Shown piece by piece: positions 51,989-60,288 of a stretch of DNA of 64,000 bases. The notes under the pieces are model-generated. The model saw only the letters and a program-made list of their open reading frames with translations. It was not told the DNA's origin and searched no databases. The stretch is from Erythrobacter aureus. GTDB lineage: Bacteria > Pseudomonadota > Alphaproteobacteria > Sphingomonadales > Sphingomonadaceae. Location of the stretch: the NCBI RefSeq assembly GCF_003355455.1, contig NZ_CP031357.1:1528501-1592500 (forward strand), in the 5' to 3' direction. The stretch's first letter is position 1. Every line of letters starts with the position of its first letter. The translations under genes and the position numbers were made by a program.

Positions 51989-54715
51989 ATGGAAACGAGG
52001 ACGGGAATCTCCTTGTCGATGACTAATTTTGCTTATGCCGCCACGCGACGCAAGAATCCTGCCGCGCGGCTGGCCATGGGGTTGCTGGCCGGGACCATGC
52101 TTGCCGGGGTGCCGACCATGGCTTTCGCGCAGGAAGAAGCTGCCGAAGCTGCGGCTCCGGCGGTCCAGCAGGACATCGTCCAAACGATTGCCGTCAGCGG
52201 CGCGCAGCGGCTCGAACCGCAGACCATTCTGTCCTACATCAAGCTTCGTCCGGGCGATGCCTGGTCTCAGGCTGCTGGCGACGGGGTCCTGAAAGATCTC
52301 TACGCGACCGAGCTGTTCTCCACCGTCAGCGTGGTGAACAATGACGGCAATGTAGTCATCACCATCGTCGAAAACCCGGTTATCAACCGCATCATTCTCG
52401 AAGGTAACAAGCGCCTCAAGAACGACAAGATCCTGCCCGAGATCAAATTGTCTCCGCGGCAGATATTCACCCGGTCGAAGGTGCGTGCGGACGTGGCCCG
52501 CATTATCGAGCTGTACAAGCGTCAGGGCCGTTTCGCGGCGACGGTCGAACCGAAGATGGTCGAGCTGTCGCAGAACCGCGTCGATATCGTGTTCGAGATC
52601 AGCGAAGGTCCCAAGTCCAAGGTCCGCCAGATCAACATCATCGGCAATGAAGCCTTTTCCGATGGCAAATTGCGTGGCGAAATGGTCACCAAGCAGGCGC
52701 GGCTGACCAGCTTCCTCAGTTCGAACACCAGTTACGATCCCGACCGGCTGGCCTTCGACCAGCAGAAGCTGCGCCGGTTCTATCTGACGGAAGGCTATGC
52801 CGACTTCCGCGTCGTTTCGGCCGTCGCCGAATTGACGCCCGACAAGCGCGATTTCATCATCACCTATGTCGTCGAAGAAGGTGAGCGGTACAAATTCGCC
52901 GACGTGACCGTGGATTCCCAGATCCGCGATTTCGACGACGACGCGATGGCGGCCCGGCTGCCGATGCGGGCTGGCGACTGGTACGACGCCAAGCTGGTCG
53001 AGGATACGGTCGAGCAGCTCACAGAGCTGGCGGGTACTTTCGGCTATGCCTTTGCCGAAGTGCAACCGGAGTTTCAGCGCAACGCTGAAGACCTGACGAT
53101 GGAGGTCAACTTCGTCCTGCGCGAGGCTCCGCGTGTTTATGTCGAGCGGATCGACGTCAACGGCAATACGCTGACGCAGGACAAGGTCGTGCGGCGTGAA
53201 TTCCGTCTCGCCGAAGGCGATGCGTTCAATTCCTTGTCCGTCGCGCGTTCGGCCGCGCGCATCAATTCGCTCGGCTATTTTCAGGAAAACTTCGAGATCA
53301 ATCAGGTCGAGGGCAGCGCGCCCGACAGGATCGTTCTCGAGGCCAATGTCGAGGAACAGGCGACTGGCGAGCTGCAGCTCTCGGCTGGTTTTTCCAGCAT
53401 CGAGAATTTCATTCTCGCGGGCTCGATCCGTCAGCGCAATTTTCGCGGTCGCGGCCAGACCATCGGCCTCAGCCTGAACTATTCGCGCTATTCCAAATCG
53501 GCGCAGGTGAGCTTCAGCGAACCCTATGTGTTCGATCGCAACATTTCGGCCGGCGTCGATATCTATCGCCGCGATCTCAACAGCTTCAACTTCCGCAATC
53601 AGGAACGCAATACAACGTATGAGCAGTCGACGACCGGCTTCTCGGTCCGTGCCGGTGTACCGCTGACGGAGTATCTGAGTGCGATCGGCAGCTACACATT
53701 CAACTATGACGATGTGTCGCTCGGGGACCAGTTCTTCACCAACGGTGAATGCGACATCACGCGGGCCAGCCGTTTCCTATGCGAAGCAATCGGCGAACGT
53801 TCGAGTTCGATCCTTGGTCTGACCTTCAACTACAATACCCTCAACAGCCGTCTGCGTCCGAGCCGCGGTGAAACCATTAGCTGGACTACGGAATTCGCTG
53901 GTCTGGGCGGTTCGGAAAAATATGTGCGCATGCGTACCCGCATGGCGAAATACTGGCCGCTTGGCAGTGGCTTCGTTTTCTCGCTGGCAGGGGAAGGCGG
54001 CTGGATTCGCGGCCTCGAGGACAGCAATCGGCCGGGTGTCGACGATGTGCGCCTGACCGACCGCTTTTTCCTAGGCGAGCCGCAAATGCGTGGCTTCGAC
54101 ATTCGCGGTATCGGACCGCGTATCGTTCGCCTCAATTACATAACCGATCCGGACAATCCGGATGGTCCGCGCATCCTCACCCCCCTGGAAGAAGCCCTTG
54201 CATCCGATCAGCGGTTCGACGACTCCGTGGGTGGTAAAGCCTATTATCTCGGTCGCGCGGAGCTGGAGATTCCGCTCGGCAGCGGGGCTCGCGAAATGGG
54301 TATTCGCCCGTCGATCTGGGTCGATGTCGGTTCGCTGTTCTCGGTTGTCCAGCCGCTTTTGGTCGATCAGCCTAACGGGCGCCAGATCCGCGTCGGGGAC
54401 CAGCTGGTGTATACGGGGCCGTTGCTCGATGCCGATGGGGACCCCATCCTCGACAATAGTGGCAATCCGGTAATTGGCGAAACATTCGATCCTACCGCGC
54501 CTGACGGTACACCCAACCAGCCGGCAATCGATCCCTTCAGCTTCTATCGAGAGGTGTTTGTCGGGGATTCGGCCAGTCCGCGCATATCGGCGGGTATCGG
54601 GGTGAACTGGAACTCGCCCTTCGGTCCGTTCAGGATCGATATATCGCAGGTTATCAAGAAGCAGCCTGGCGACGACACAAAGACCTTTTCCTTCAATGTA
54701 GGAACACAATTCTGA
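51989..54715 (+). CDS. bamA: Outer-membrane assembly factor BamA
   Basis: BamA inserts beta-barrel proteins into the outer membrane. The 908 residues include a signal peptide (cleavage after MAFAQ), five POTRA repeats to about 430 (IVQTIAVSGAQRLEPQTIL, VYVERIDVNGNTLTQDKVVR), and a 16-strand barrel with the lid motif FFLGEPQMRGFDIRGIGP near 690. It ends in a strand with terminal Phe (FSFNVGTQF). Start options are ATG 51989 or ATG 52019 (MTNFAYAATRR); the signal works with either. The coding end overlaps skp by one base. Confidence 0.95.
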   Translation: METRTGISLSMTNFAYAATRRKNPAARLAMGLLAGTMLAGVPTMAFAQEEAAEAAAPAVQQDIVQTIAVSGAQRLEPQTILSYIKLRPGDAWSQAAGDGVLKDLYATELFSTVSVVNNDGNVVITIVENPVINRIILEGNKRLKNDKILPEIKLSPRQIFTRSKVRADVARIIELYKRQGRFAATVEPKMVELSQNRVDIVFEISEGPKSKVRQINIIGNEAFSDGKLRGEMVTKQARLTSFLSSNTSYDPDRLAFDQQKLRRFYLTEGYADFRVVSAVAELTPDKRDFIITYVVEEGERYKFADVTVDSQIRDFDDDAMAARLPMRAGDWYDAKLVEDTVEQLTELAGTFGYAFAEVQPEFQRNAEDLTMEVNFVLREAPRVYVERIDVNGNTLTQDKVVRREFRLAEGDAFNSLSVARSAARINSLGYFQENFEINQVEGSAPDRIVLEANVEEQATGELQLSAGFSSIENFILAGSIRQRNFRGRGQTIGLSLNYSRYSKSAQVSFSEPYVFDRNISAGVDIYRRDLNSFNFRNQERNTTYEQSTTGFSVRAGVPLTEYLSAIGSYTFNYDDVSLGDQFFTNGECDITRASRFLCEAIGERSSSILGLTFNYNTLNSRLRPSRGETISWTTEFAGLGGSEKYVRMRTRMAKYWPLGSGFVFSLAGEGGWIRGLEDSNRPGVDDVRLTDRFFLGEPQMRGFDIRGIGPRIVRLNYITDPDNPDGPRILTPLEEALASDQRFDDSVGGKAYYLGRAELEIPLGSGAREMGIRPSIWVDVGSLFSVVQPLLVDQPNGRQIRVGDQLVYTGPLLDADGDPILDNSGNPVIGETFDPTAPDGTPNQPAIDPFSFYREVFVGDSASPRISAGIGVNWNSPFGPFRIDISQVIKKQPGDDTKTFSFNVGTQF

Positions 54716-55398
54716 TGAAACTTTTCAGCAAGACCATGGCAGTCGCGGCCATCGCCGGCGCTGCCGCCATCGCCACTCCCGCCGCGGCGCAGATCAGCGG
54801 CAATATCGGCATCGTGAATGCGCCAGCGACCATCGCGGCAAGCGACGCGCTGCGTACCGCCTTCCAGCAGATCGGCACGACCTATTCGGCCCAGATCACC
54901 CAGATTCAGGAAAAGCAGCAGCAGGTTCAGACCCTGTTGCGCCAGCTCGATACGAATGGCGACGGCAGCCTGGATCAGGCAGAGCAGCAGGCCGCTCAGA
55001 GCGCGCCGCAGGCACAGCAATTGCAAACGCTCGAGCGGGAGATCGCCCAGCTTTCGAACCAGGTCGAATCGGCGCGTGTTTATGCCATTCAGCAGATTCT
55101 GCAGCAGTACAGCGCCAGCCTGCAAACCGTCGCTTCGCAGAACTCGGTTCAAATGATCCTCGCGCCCGATGCCGTGATCTACACCGATCCGGCGGCCAAT
55201 ATGAACGACAAGGTAGTCGCCGTGCTTAATCAGCGCGTACCTTCGGTCCAGATCACGCCGCCCGAAGGCTGGCAACCGGCGCAGCAGGCGGTCGGTATCT
55301 ACCAGGAAGTCCAGCAGATTCTCATGATCGCGTCAGCGCGCCAGCAGCAGGCTGCTCAGCAGCAACAGCAGCAAACGGCCCAGCCGACCGGACGCTGA
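54715..55398 (+). CDS. skp: Skp/OmpH periplasmic chaperone with an EF-hand loop
   Basis: Skp escorts unfolded outer-membrane proteins to BamA. The 227 residues have a signal peptide (to about residue 25, AAIATPAAAQ), an IGIVNAPATIAASDALRTAF start and long Gln-rich coiled coils. Unusually, residues 79-90 (DTNGDGSLDQAE) form a perfect EF-hand loop: Asp79, Asn81, Asp83, Gly84, Leu86 and Glu90 at positions 1, 3, 5, 6, 8 and 12. The C-terminal tail is almost all Gln/Ala (QQQAAQQQQQQTAQ). ATGA couples it to bamA; fabZ follows directly with no lpxD. Confidence 0.9.
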   Translation: MKLFSKTMAVAAIAGAAAIATPAAAQISGNIGIVNAPATIAASDALRTAFQQIGTTYSAQITQIQEKQQQVQTLLRQLDTNGDGSLDQAEQQAAQSAPQAQQLQTLEREIAQLSNQVESARVYAIQQILQQYSASLQTVASQNSVQMILAPDAVIYTDPAANMNDKVVAVLNQRVPSVQITPPEGWQPAQQAVGIYQEVQQILMIASARQQQAAQQQQQQTAQPTGR

Positions 55399-55424
55399 CG
55401 ATAAAGAACGACGGGGGCAGGGTG

Positions 55425-55877
55425 ATGAGCGAGACTGGTTTCGACATCGTCGAGGTGCTTAAGCGGTTACCGCATCGCTATCCTCTGCTCCTGGTCGATC
55501 GGGTCGCGGAACTGGTCGCCGACGAGCGTATTCACGCGGTCAAGGCGGTCAGCTTCAACGAGGATTTCTTCCAGGGGCATTTCCCCGGCGCGCCGATTAT
55601 GCCCGGCGTCCTCCAGATCGAGGCGTTGGCGCAGGCTGCGGGTGTGCTCGCGGTGGAAAGCCTCGGCCTCGCGGGCTCGGGCAAGCTCGTCTATTTCATG
55701 GCGATTGAGAATGCGAAGTTCCGAGCGCCCGTGACGCCGGGCGTGCTGCTCGATCTCAAGGCCGAATTTGTCCAGAAACGTGCCCGTGTGTGCAAATTCG
55801 CGGGCGAGGCTTCGGTCGACGGCAAAGTGACCTGCGAAGTTCAGTTTACCGCCATGATCGCGGACGCGCCCGAATAA
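55425..55877 (+). CDS. fabZ: 3-hydroxyacyl-ACP dehydratase FabZ
   Basis: FabZ dehydrates 3-hydroxyacyl-ACP in fatty-acid synthesis. The 150-residue hotdog-fold protein has LPHRYPLLLVDRV and the active-site helix GHFPGAPIMPGVLQIEALAQ containing the catalytic His and Glu. The start at 55425 (MSETGFDIVEVLK) is preferred over GTG 55422. In many Gram-negatives lpxD precedes and lpxA follows this gene; here neither does. Confidence 0.95.
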   Translation: MSETGFDIVEVLKRLPHRYPLLLVDRVAELVADERIHAVKAVSFNEDFFQGHFPGAPIMPGVLQIEALAQAAGVLAVESLGLAGSGKLVYFMAIENAKFRAPVTPGVLLDLKAEFVQKRARVCKFAGEASVDGKVTCEVQFTAMIADAPE

Positions 55878-55972
55878 GGTTGCCAAATTCGGCGCTCGCC
55901 GCTATGCGCGCGCCTTCTCCACAACACAGCTGGACCGGTCGGAACCGTTCCGAGGCTAGAAGGACGTTTACA

Positions 55973-56200
55973 ATGAAAGCCGAAGGTCACCCCGATTACC
56001 ACATGATCACGGTCAAGATGACCGATGGCAGCGAATTTCAGACGCGCTCCACCTGGGGCAGCGAAGGCGATACGCTGACGCTCGATATCGACCCGACCAG
56101 CCACCCGGCATGGACCGGCGGCACCAAGCAGATTCAGGAAGGCGGCCGCGTCGCAGCCTTCAACAAGCGTTTCGGCGGCCTGTCGCTCAAGAAGAACTGA
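55973..56200 (+). CDS. rpmE: 50S ribosomal protein L31 (CxxC-less)
   Basis: The 75 residues are the alphaproteobacterial form of L31: KAEGHPDYHMITVKMTDGSE, STWGSEGDTLTLDIDP, SHPAWTGGTKQI and FNKRFGGLSL. The zinc-binding cysteines of some L31 proteins are absent, as is usual here. The start at 55973 follows AGAAGGAC; the longer frame reaching into fabZ is not used. A terminator follows 27 bases after the stop. Confidence 0.95.
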   Translation: MKAEGHPDYHMITVKMTDGSEFQTRSTWGSEGDTLTLDIDPTSHPAWTGGTKQIQEGGRVAAFNKRFGGLSLKKN

Positions 56201-56227
56201 GCGCGGCAAGCCTCGATGGCATTGCGA

Positions 56228-56255
56228 AGGGCGGTCCTGCCGGGCCGCCCTTTTT
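56228..56255 (+). terminator. Rho-independent terminator after rpmE
   Basis: AGGGCGGTCC (56228-56237) pairs with GGGCCGCCCT (56242-56251), with one G-T pair, around TGCC, and TTTT follows. It also lies 12 bases from the end of the convergent DksA-type gene. Confidence 0.88.
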
Positions 56256-56266
56256 GCGTTAAGGGT

Positions 56267-56584
56267 TCATTCGGCGCAATCGATACAACGCGTGGCGATG
56301 GGGCGGGCCTCCAGGCGTTTGCGCGCGATCTGTTTGCCGCACTGGCCGCAAATGCCATAGGTGCCGTTTTCGATCCGCAACAAAGCCATGCGGATTTGCG
56401 CGATTTCCTGGCGCAAAACTTCATCGATACCCTCAAGCGCTTCGTCATCCGCAAGGTCGACGGCTTGCTCACTCGAATCCGCTTCGAGCGGATGGCGCAA
56501 GTCGTCTTCGATGACTTCGGCACGCTCCAGCAAATCCCCTAGTCGGTTCTGCAATTTTTCGCGGATGTCGCTGTACTCGGTCAT
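56267..56584 (-). CDS. DksA/TraR-family zinc-finger protein
   Basis: The 105 residues have an N-terminal coiled coil (about 5-75) and a C4 zinc finger with Cys79, Cys82, Cys100 and Cys103 (CGQCGKQIARKRLEARP, then CIDC). DksA-type proteins enter the RNA polymerase secondary channel and modulate promoters. This one is shorter than DksA (about 150) and lacks an obvious DxxDxA tip, so it is a TraR/YbiI-like paralogue with uncertain activity. The start at 56584 (MTEYSDIREK) is preferred to the longer frame on alignment with the coiled coil. Confidence 0.85.
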   Translation of the reverse strand: MTEYSDIREKLQNRLGDLLERAEVIEDDLRHPLEADSSEQAVDLADDEALEGIDEVLRQEIAQIRMALLRIENGTYGICGQCGKQIARKRLEARPIATRCIDCAE

Positions 56585-56653
56585 GAATGCACTCCCATTA
56601 TCGTGTCTGGGGATCAAACTAACACGAAATATGGGAATGAAATTTGTGCTGCA

Positions 56654-56908
56654 TCAATTTTCATTCGGCTCGAAACGCATGACTCCTACATATGGATAAG
56701 CCCCGCCATTCGCCGGATGGTCCTGTCCATCGAAAACGGGAATCTCGGGCAGGTCATAGATCGTCATGCCGTTGCCACAGGTCAGGTTTAGGCCGTAACG
56801 ATCGGGCTCCGATCGCAACTGATGAAAGGGATGGATGCCACATTTGCGGCAGAAGCGGTGCTTCGCCTTCGGCCATCTCACCACCCCCAGGGCTTTTCGC
56901 GGTACCAT
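56654..56908 (-). pseudogene. Truncated GFA-family (CENP-V/GFA) remnant
   Basis: The frame ends with AKHRFCRKCGIHPFHQLRS, EPDRYGLNLTCGNG and YPYVGVMRFEP. This matches the C-terminal part of glutathione-dependent formaldehyde-activating (GFA) family proteins, including the second zinc Cys pair (CRKC). The N-terminal 40-50 residues with the first cysteines (CHC/CSxC) are absent; upstream bases code for the 2OG oxygenase in another frame. The frame can be opened at ATG 56908 but this is inside the oxygenase gene. It looks like a relic left by a deletion. Confidence 0.55.
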
Positions 56909-57513
56909 TTGGTAATCACGTATTTGAGCCCTTTGCGTACTTTCATTCCGTGATGGATCGTGTTCGGATTTTCGCTGAGATCGGGGCGGCGATTGTTCCA
57001 GCAGACCAGCTTCCCGGCTTCGGGTTGAAAAGTCTTGCGAACCGCTTTGAAGCGGGTTGCGCCACCGGCTTCGACCTCGTTCAGATAGATCATGAAGGTC
57101 CAGGTGCGCTGTCCGGCAACCGAGCAGTATCGCGCCCAGTCGGCCCCACCGGGATTGAAGTAATCGCAATGCGCCTTGAATTCCTGCCCCACGTCATAGC
57201 GCTGTCCCTGCAGAGGCTCGCCATGGGCGGGATCGATGCCATTGAGATCGAACAGTAGCGCTTCGAGCCGTTCGACCGCCGCTTCATCTCCATCCAGGTC
57301 GCATGTCTCGCTGGTGCGAAAGTAACGGTCGTCGCCGGCGTCGGCGAGGGTGGAGGGCCGCCGCCCCTGTTCGATGAGTCGAATCAGTTCGGCCCGCAGT
57401 TCCGGGGGCACGAAATCGCGCAACTGGAAAAGGTCGAGCTTGTCACTCGGCACACGCTGCAGACCGTCGCGCTCGAGCAGTTTTTCGACGGAAGATTCGC
57501 CCGGTCCCTTCAT
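56878..57513 (-). CDS. 2-oxoglutarate/Fe(II) oxygenase, prolyl-4-hydroxylase type
   Basis: The 211 residues form a double-stranded beta-helix with the Fe ligands His115 and Asp117 (HCDYFNPG) and His188 in NTIHHGMKVRKGLKYV, plus Lys194 or the nearby basic residue for 2-oxoglutarate. WTFMIYLNEVEAGGATRF is the core strand pair. It likely hydroxylates a protein prolyl residue or a small molecule; the target is unknown. The start at 57513 (MKGPGESSVEKLL) is the most likely; the open frame extends upstream without a binding site. Its 3' end abuts a GFA remnant. Confidence 0.87.
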   Translation of the reverse strand: MKGPGESSVEKLLERDGLQRVPSDKLDLFQLRDFVPPELRAELIRLIEQGRRPSTLADAGDDRYFRTSETCDLDGDEAAVERLEALLFDLNGIDPAHGEPLQGQRYDVGQEFKAHCDYFNPGGADWARYCSVAGQRTWTFMIYLNEVEAGGATRFKAVRKTFQPEAGKLVCWNNRRPDLSENPNTIHHGMKVRKGLKYVITKWYREKPWGW

Positions 57514-57703
57514 GCCCGCAAGGATAGCGTCGGCGATGGCGCGCACAACTGCGAAAGAAAATTGCGCGCAATTGCGCCTTTGACGTTTTTCGCTTCCCAA
57601 TCCCCGCTCATTGTGCAACAGGCACGCGCCGTTACGCAGGGCGGCTTGACGCTGCCACACTCATGCGTATCAGGCCCCTTCCCGGACGGTTCCGGGGGCA
57701 TGT

Positions 57704-57781
57704 GGCGATCGTAGCTCAGTTGGTTAGAGCGCCGGTTTGTGGTACCGGAGGTCGCGGGTTCGAACCCCGTCGATCGCCCCA
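57704..57781 (+). tRNA. tRNA-His (anticodon GTG), G-1 and CCA encoded
   Basis: Acceptor arm GCGATCG/CGATCGC with the extra G-1 (57704) facing discriminator C78, D arm AGCTCAGTTGGTTAGAGC, anticodon arm CCGGTTTGTGGTACCGG, T arm GCGGGTTCGAACCCCGT and encoded CCA. All arms pair. The G-1/C73 pair is the identity mark of tRNA-His. Confidence 0.97.
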
Positions 57782-57834
57782 TCTTTTCCCCCTGTCGCAG
57801 CCGTCCTTCACAGCTCTTTGGGGGCACGCAAGGC

Positions 57835-58899
57835 ATGACGGCTTTCTGGACCGAAGCGGATTTCGATGACCATGAACTCGTACAGGTTGTACGAGACGCG
57901 AAAAGCGGTCTGACTGCCATTATTGCACTTCATTCGACTCACCTCGGCCCGGGCGCGGGCGGGACCCGTTTCTGGCACTATGCGGAACCGGCCGATGCCA
58001 TGCGCGATGCGCTGCGCCTGTCGCGTGGCATGAGCTACAAGAACGCGATGGCCGGACTGCCCATGGGCGGCGGTAAAGCGGTGATCCTGGCGGACAAGGA
58101 TAAGACGAAGACGCCGGAAATGCTTGCGGCTTTCGCCGATGCGGTCGAAGCGCTGGGCGGCCGGTATGTCACAGCCGAGGATGTGGGCATCTCGGAAGCC
58201 GATATGGCCGCCGTGGCTCAGCGCACCCAACATGTTTCCGGCCTTCCCGTGGAAGGAGAGGATACGGCGGGCGGCGATCCCGGACCGTTTACCGCCTTGG
58301 GTATCTTTCTCGGCATCAAGGCTGCGGTGCGGCACAAGCTGGGCAAGGACAGCGTCGAGGGTGTTCATGTCGCGCTGCAGGGCACCGGAAGCGTCGGCGG
58401 CGGCGTTGCGCGCCTGCTCGCCCGCGACGGCGCGAAGCTGACTCTGTCGGACATCCACCAGGACCGCGCCGAAGCGCTGGCCGCCGAACTGGGTGCCGCC
58501 ACCGCTGCACCCGATGCGATCATGTCGGTGGCCTGCGACGTGTTCAGCCCCAACGCCTTGGGGGCGATTCTCGACGAAGAGGGTATCGCGCGGCTCGATT
58601 GCCAGATTGTGGCAGGCGGCGCGAACAACCAGTTGCGGCGTCCCGAACACGGCCCGATGCTTGCCGAGCGCGGTATCCTTTACGCGCCGGATTACGTGAT
58701 CAATGCGGGCGGGATCATCTCGGTGACGCTCGAATATCTGTGCCGCCAGGACAAGGCGCCCTGCGACATCAACGAAGTGCGCAAGCGCATCGCGCTGATC
58801 CCAGGCCGGCTCGAACGGATCTGGCAGGAAAGCGATCGCGGTGGCGGTTCGCCCGATCAGGTTGCCGACCGTATGGCTCAGGAACTGATCGGTCGCTGA
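57835..58899 (+). CDS. Leu/Phe/Val dehydrogenase family enzyme
   Basis: This NAD-dependent oxidative deaminase interconverts a branched-chain or aromatic amino acid with its 2-keto acid. The 354 residues contain GPGAGGTRFWHY, SYKNAMAGLPMGGGKAVI with the substrate and catalytic Lys (Lys69, Lys81), YVTAEDVGISEADM, the Rossmann loop LQGTGSVGGGVARLL and AGGANNQL. Fine specificity among Leu, Val and Phe cannot be read. The start at 57835 is used because the longer frame runs through tRNA-His. Confidence 0.92.
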   Translation: MTAFWTEADFDDHELVQVVRDAKSGLTAIIALHSTHLGPGAGGTRFWHYAEPADAMRDALRLSRGMSYKNAMAGLPMGGGKAVILADKDKTKTPEMLAAFADAVEALGGRYVTAEDVGISEADMAAVAQRTQHVSGLPVEGEDTAGGDPGPFTALGIFLGIKAAVRHKLGKDSVEGVHVALQGTGSVGGGVARLLARDGAKLTLSDIHQDRAEALAAELGAATAAPDAIMSVACDVFSPNALGAILDEEGIARLDCQIVAGGANNQLRRPEHGPMLAERGILYAPDYVINAGGIISVTLEYLCRQDKAPCDINEVRKRIALIPGRLERIWQESDRGGGSPDQVADRMAQELIGR

Positions 58900-58958
58900 A
58901 CTGCGCTCTTGCGAGGCCGGATGAGCGCTGCCAAAGCGGAGCTGGACGGTATATTTCG

Positions 58959-59681
58959 ATGCATGGCTTCGCCAATCCCAAGCGCTTTCTATCGCTCGCA
59001 AACTGGCTGACCCCGCTGTTGCTGGTCGCCGGTTTGCTGGTGAGCGCGGCTGCGCTCTACTGGGGGCTGTTTCGCGTTCCACCGGACCGTCTCATGGGTG
59101 AGACAGTACGAATTCTCTTCCTCCATGTTCCCACCGCGTGGCTGGGGATGGGGGGGTGGACCGCCATTGCCGTTTCCAGCCTCGTATTTCTGGTCTGGCG
59201 TCATCCCCTGTCCGCGCTGGCCGCACGCGCCGCAGCGGTGCCGGGCCTCGTTTTCACGCTAATCTGTCTTGCCAGTGGTTCTATCTGGGGACGGCCGACC
59301 TGGGGCACCTGGTGGGTGTGGGACGGGCGGTTGACCAGCATGCTGGTGCTTGCCTTCCTTTACCTTGCCTATATGGCGTTGGCGCAGGCGGCTGAGCGTG
59401 AAGGCGTATCCCCGCGCATTCCGGCGATTTTCGGGCTGCTCGGGGCGATCAACATCCCCATTATCAATCGCAGCGTGGTATGGTGGAATTCGCTCCACCA
59501 ACCGCCCAGCATCACCATGGGCAAGAGCGCCATCGATGGCGAGTTTCTCGTCCCCCTGCTGGTCGCCGTCGCGGGGTTTTCCCTGCTGTTCGGCGGCGTG
59601 GTTTTGGCCCGCATGCGGGCGCTGCTCGCCGATATTCAGGCGGAGGCGCGCCTGCGCCGCAAGGCGATGGAGGCTGCGTGA
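58959..59681 (+). CDS. ccmC: Heme exporter/handling protein CcmC
   Basis: CcmC loads heme onto CcmE at the outer face of the inner membrane. The 240 residues have six helices and the tryptophan-rich heme loop TWGTWWVWDGRLTS, with flanking conserved His in LFLHVPTAWLG and NSLHQPPSI. The start at 58959 (MHGFANPKRFLSL) is chosen; the frame upstream is the dehydrogenase gene in another phase. It heads the ccmCDEFGHI run, with ccmA and ccmB not in the window. Confidence 0.95.
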   Translation: MHGFANPKRFLSLANWLTPLLLVAGLLVSAAALYWGLFRVPPDRLMGETVRILFLHVPTAWLGMGGWTAIAVSSLVFLVWRHPLSALAARAAAVPGLVFTLICLASGSIWGRPTWGTWWVWDGRLTSMLVLAFLYLAYMALAQAAEREGVSPRIPAIFGLLGAINIPIINRSVVWWNSLHQPPSITMGKSAIDGEFLVPLLVAVAGFSLLFGGVVLARMRALLADIQAEARLRRKAMEAA

Positions 59682-59821
59682 TGCGCGAGGCGCTCGACCA
59701 GTGGGATTTCGTGATCGCGGCCTATGCGGTTGGCGTGGTGGGCACACTCGTCATGATCGCCTGGGCGTGGATCGACATGAAGCGCGCGGAGAAGCGCCGC
59801 GAAGAGAGCAGGCGTAAATGA
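59681..59821 (+). CDS. ccmD: Heme exporter protein CcmD
   Basis: CcmD is a tiny membrane peptide that helps release holo-CcmE from CcmC. The 46 residues have one helix (VIAAYAVGVVGTLVMIAWAW) and a charged, basic C-terminus (MKRAEKRREESRRK). Its ATG overlaps the ccmC stop by one base and its stop overlaps ccmE by ATGA, exactly the CcmD position. Confidence 0.9.
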   Translation: MREALDQWDFVIAAYAVGVVGTLVMIAWAWIDMKRAEKRREESRRK

Positions 59822-60288
59822 GCGCATTGAAACCCAAGCATCAGCGTCTCGTACTGGTCGTTCTTGCGCTCGTCGCGCTGGTCGGCGCGGGGCTGCTGGC
59901 GGCCTACGCGTTGCGCAGTCAGGCGAGCTATTTCTACCTCCCCGAGCAAATGCTGGCCGACCCGCCCGAAGTGGGGCAGGCGGTGCGGCTTGGCGGAATG
60001 GTCGAAGAGGGGTCTCTTCAAACCGCAGATGACGGGATCACATTGACCTTTGCCGTTACCGGCAACGAGGGGTCACGCGTACCGGTACGCTTCAGCGGGA
60101 TCGCGCCGGACCTGTTCGTCGAAGGCTCGGGCGTGGTGGCCGAGGGGCGCCTGGGCGCCGATGGCACCTTTGTCGCCGACAATCTCCTCGCCAAGCATGA
60201 CGAGAACTACGTTCCGCGCGAATTGCAGGAAATGGAACAGCATCAGGCGGCCAAAATGGCCGAGGAAACTACCGTAGGCCTCGAATGA
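59818..60288 (+). CDS. ccmE: Heme chaperone CcmE
   Basis: CcmE covalently carries heme in the periplasm. The 156 residues have one N-terminal helix (about 12-30), an OB-fold domain with VRLGGMVEEGSLQ and VRFSGIAPDLFVEG, and the heme-binding His127 in LLAKHDENYVP with Tyr131. ATGA overlaps on both sides place it firmly between ccmD and ccmF. Confidence 0.96.
   Translation: MSALKPKHQRLVLVVLALVALVGAGLLAAYALRSQASYFYLPEQMLADPPEVGQAVRLGGMVEEGSLQTADDGITLTFAVTGNEGSRVPVRFSGIAPDLFVEGSGVVAEGRLGADGTFVADNLLAKHDENYVPRELQEMEQHQAAKMAEETTVGLE

Noticed and set aside
50351..53065. Minus-strand 904-residue frame spanning dxr, rseP and bamA
   Set aside because: It covers three conserved genes on the opposite strand and has no motif or plausible start.
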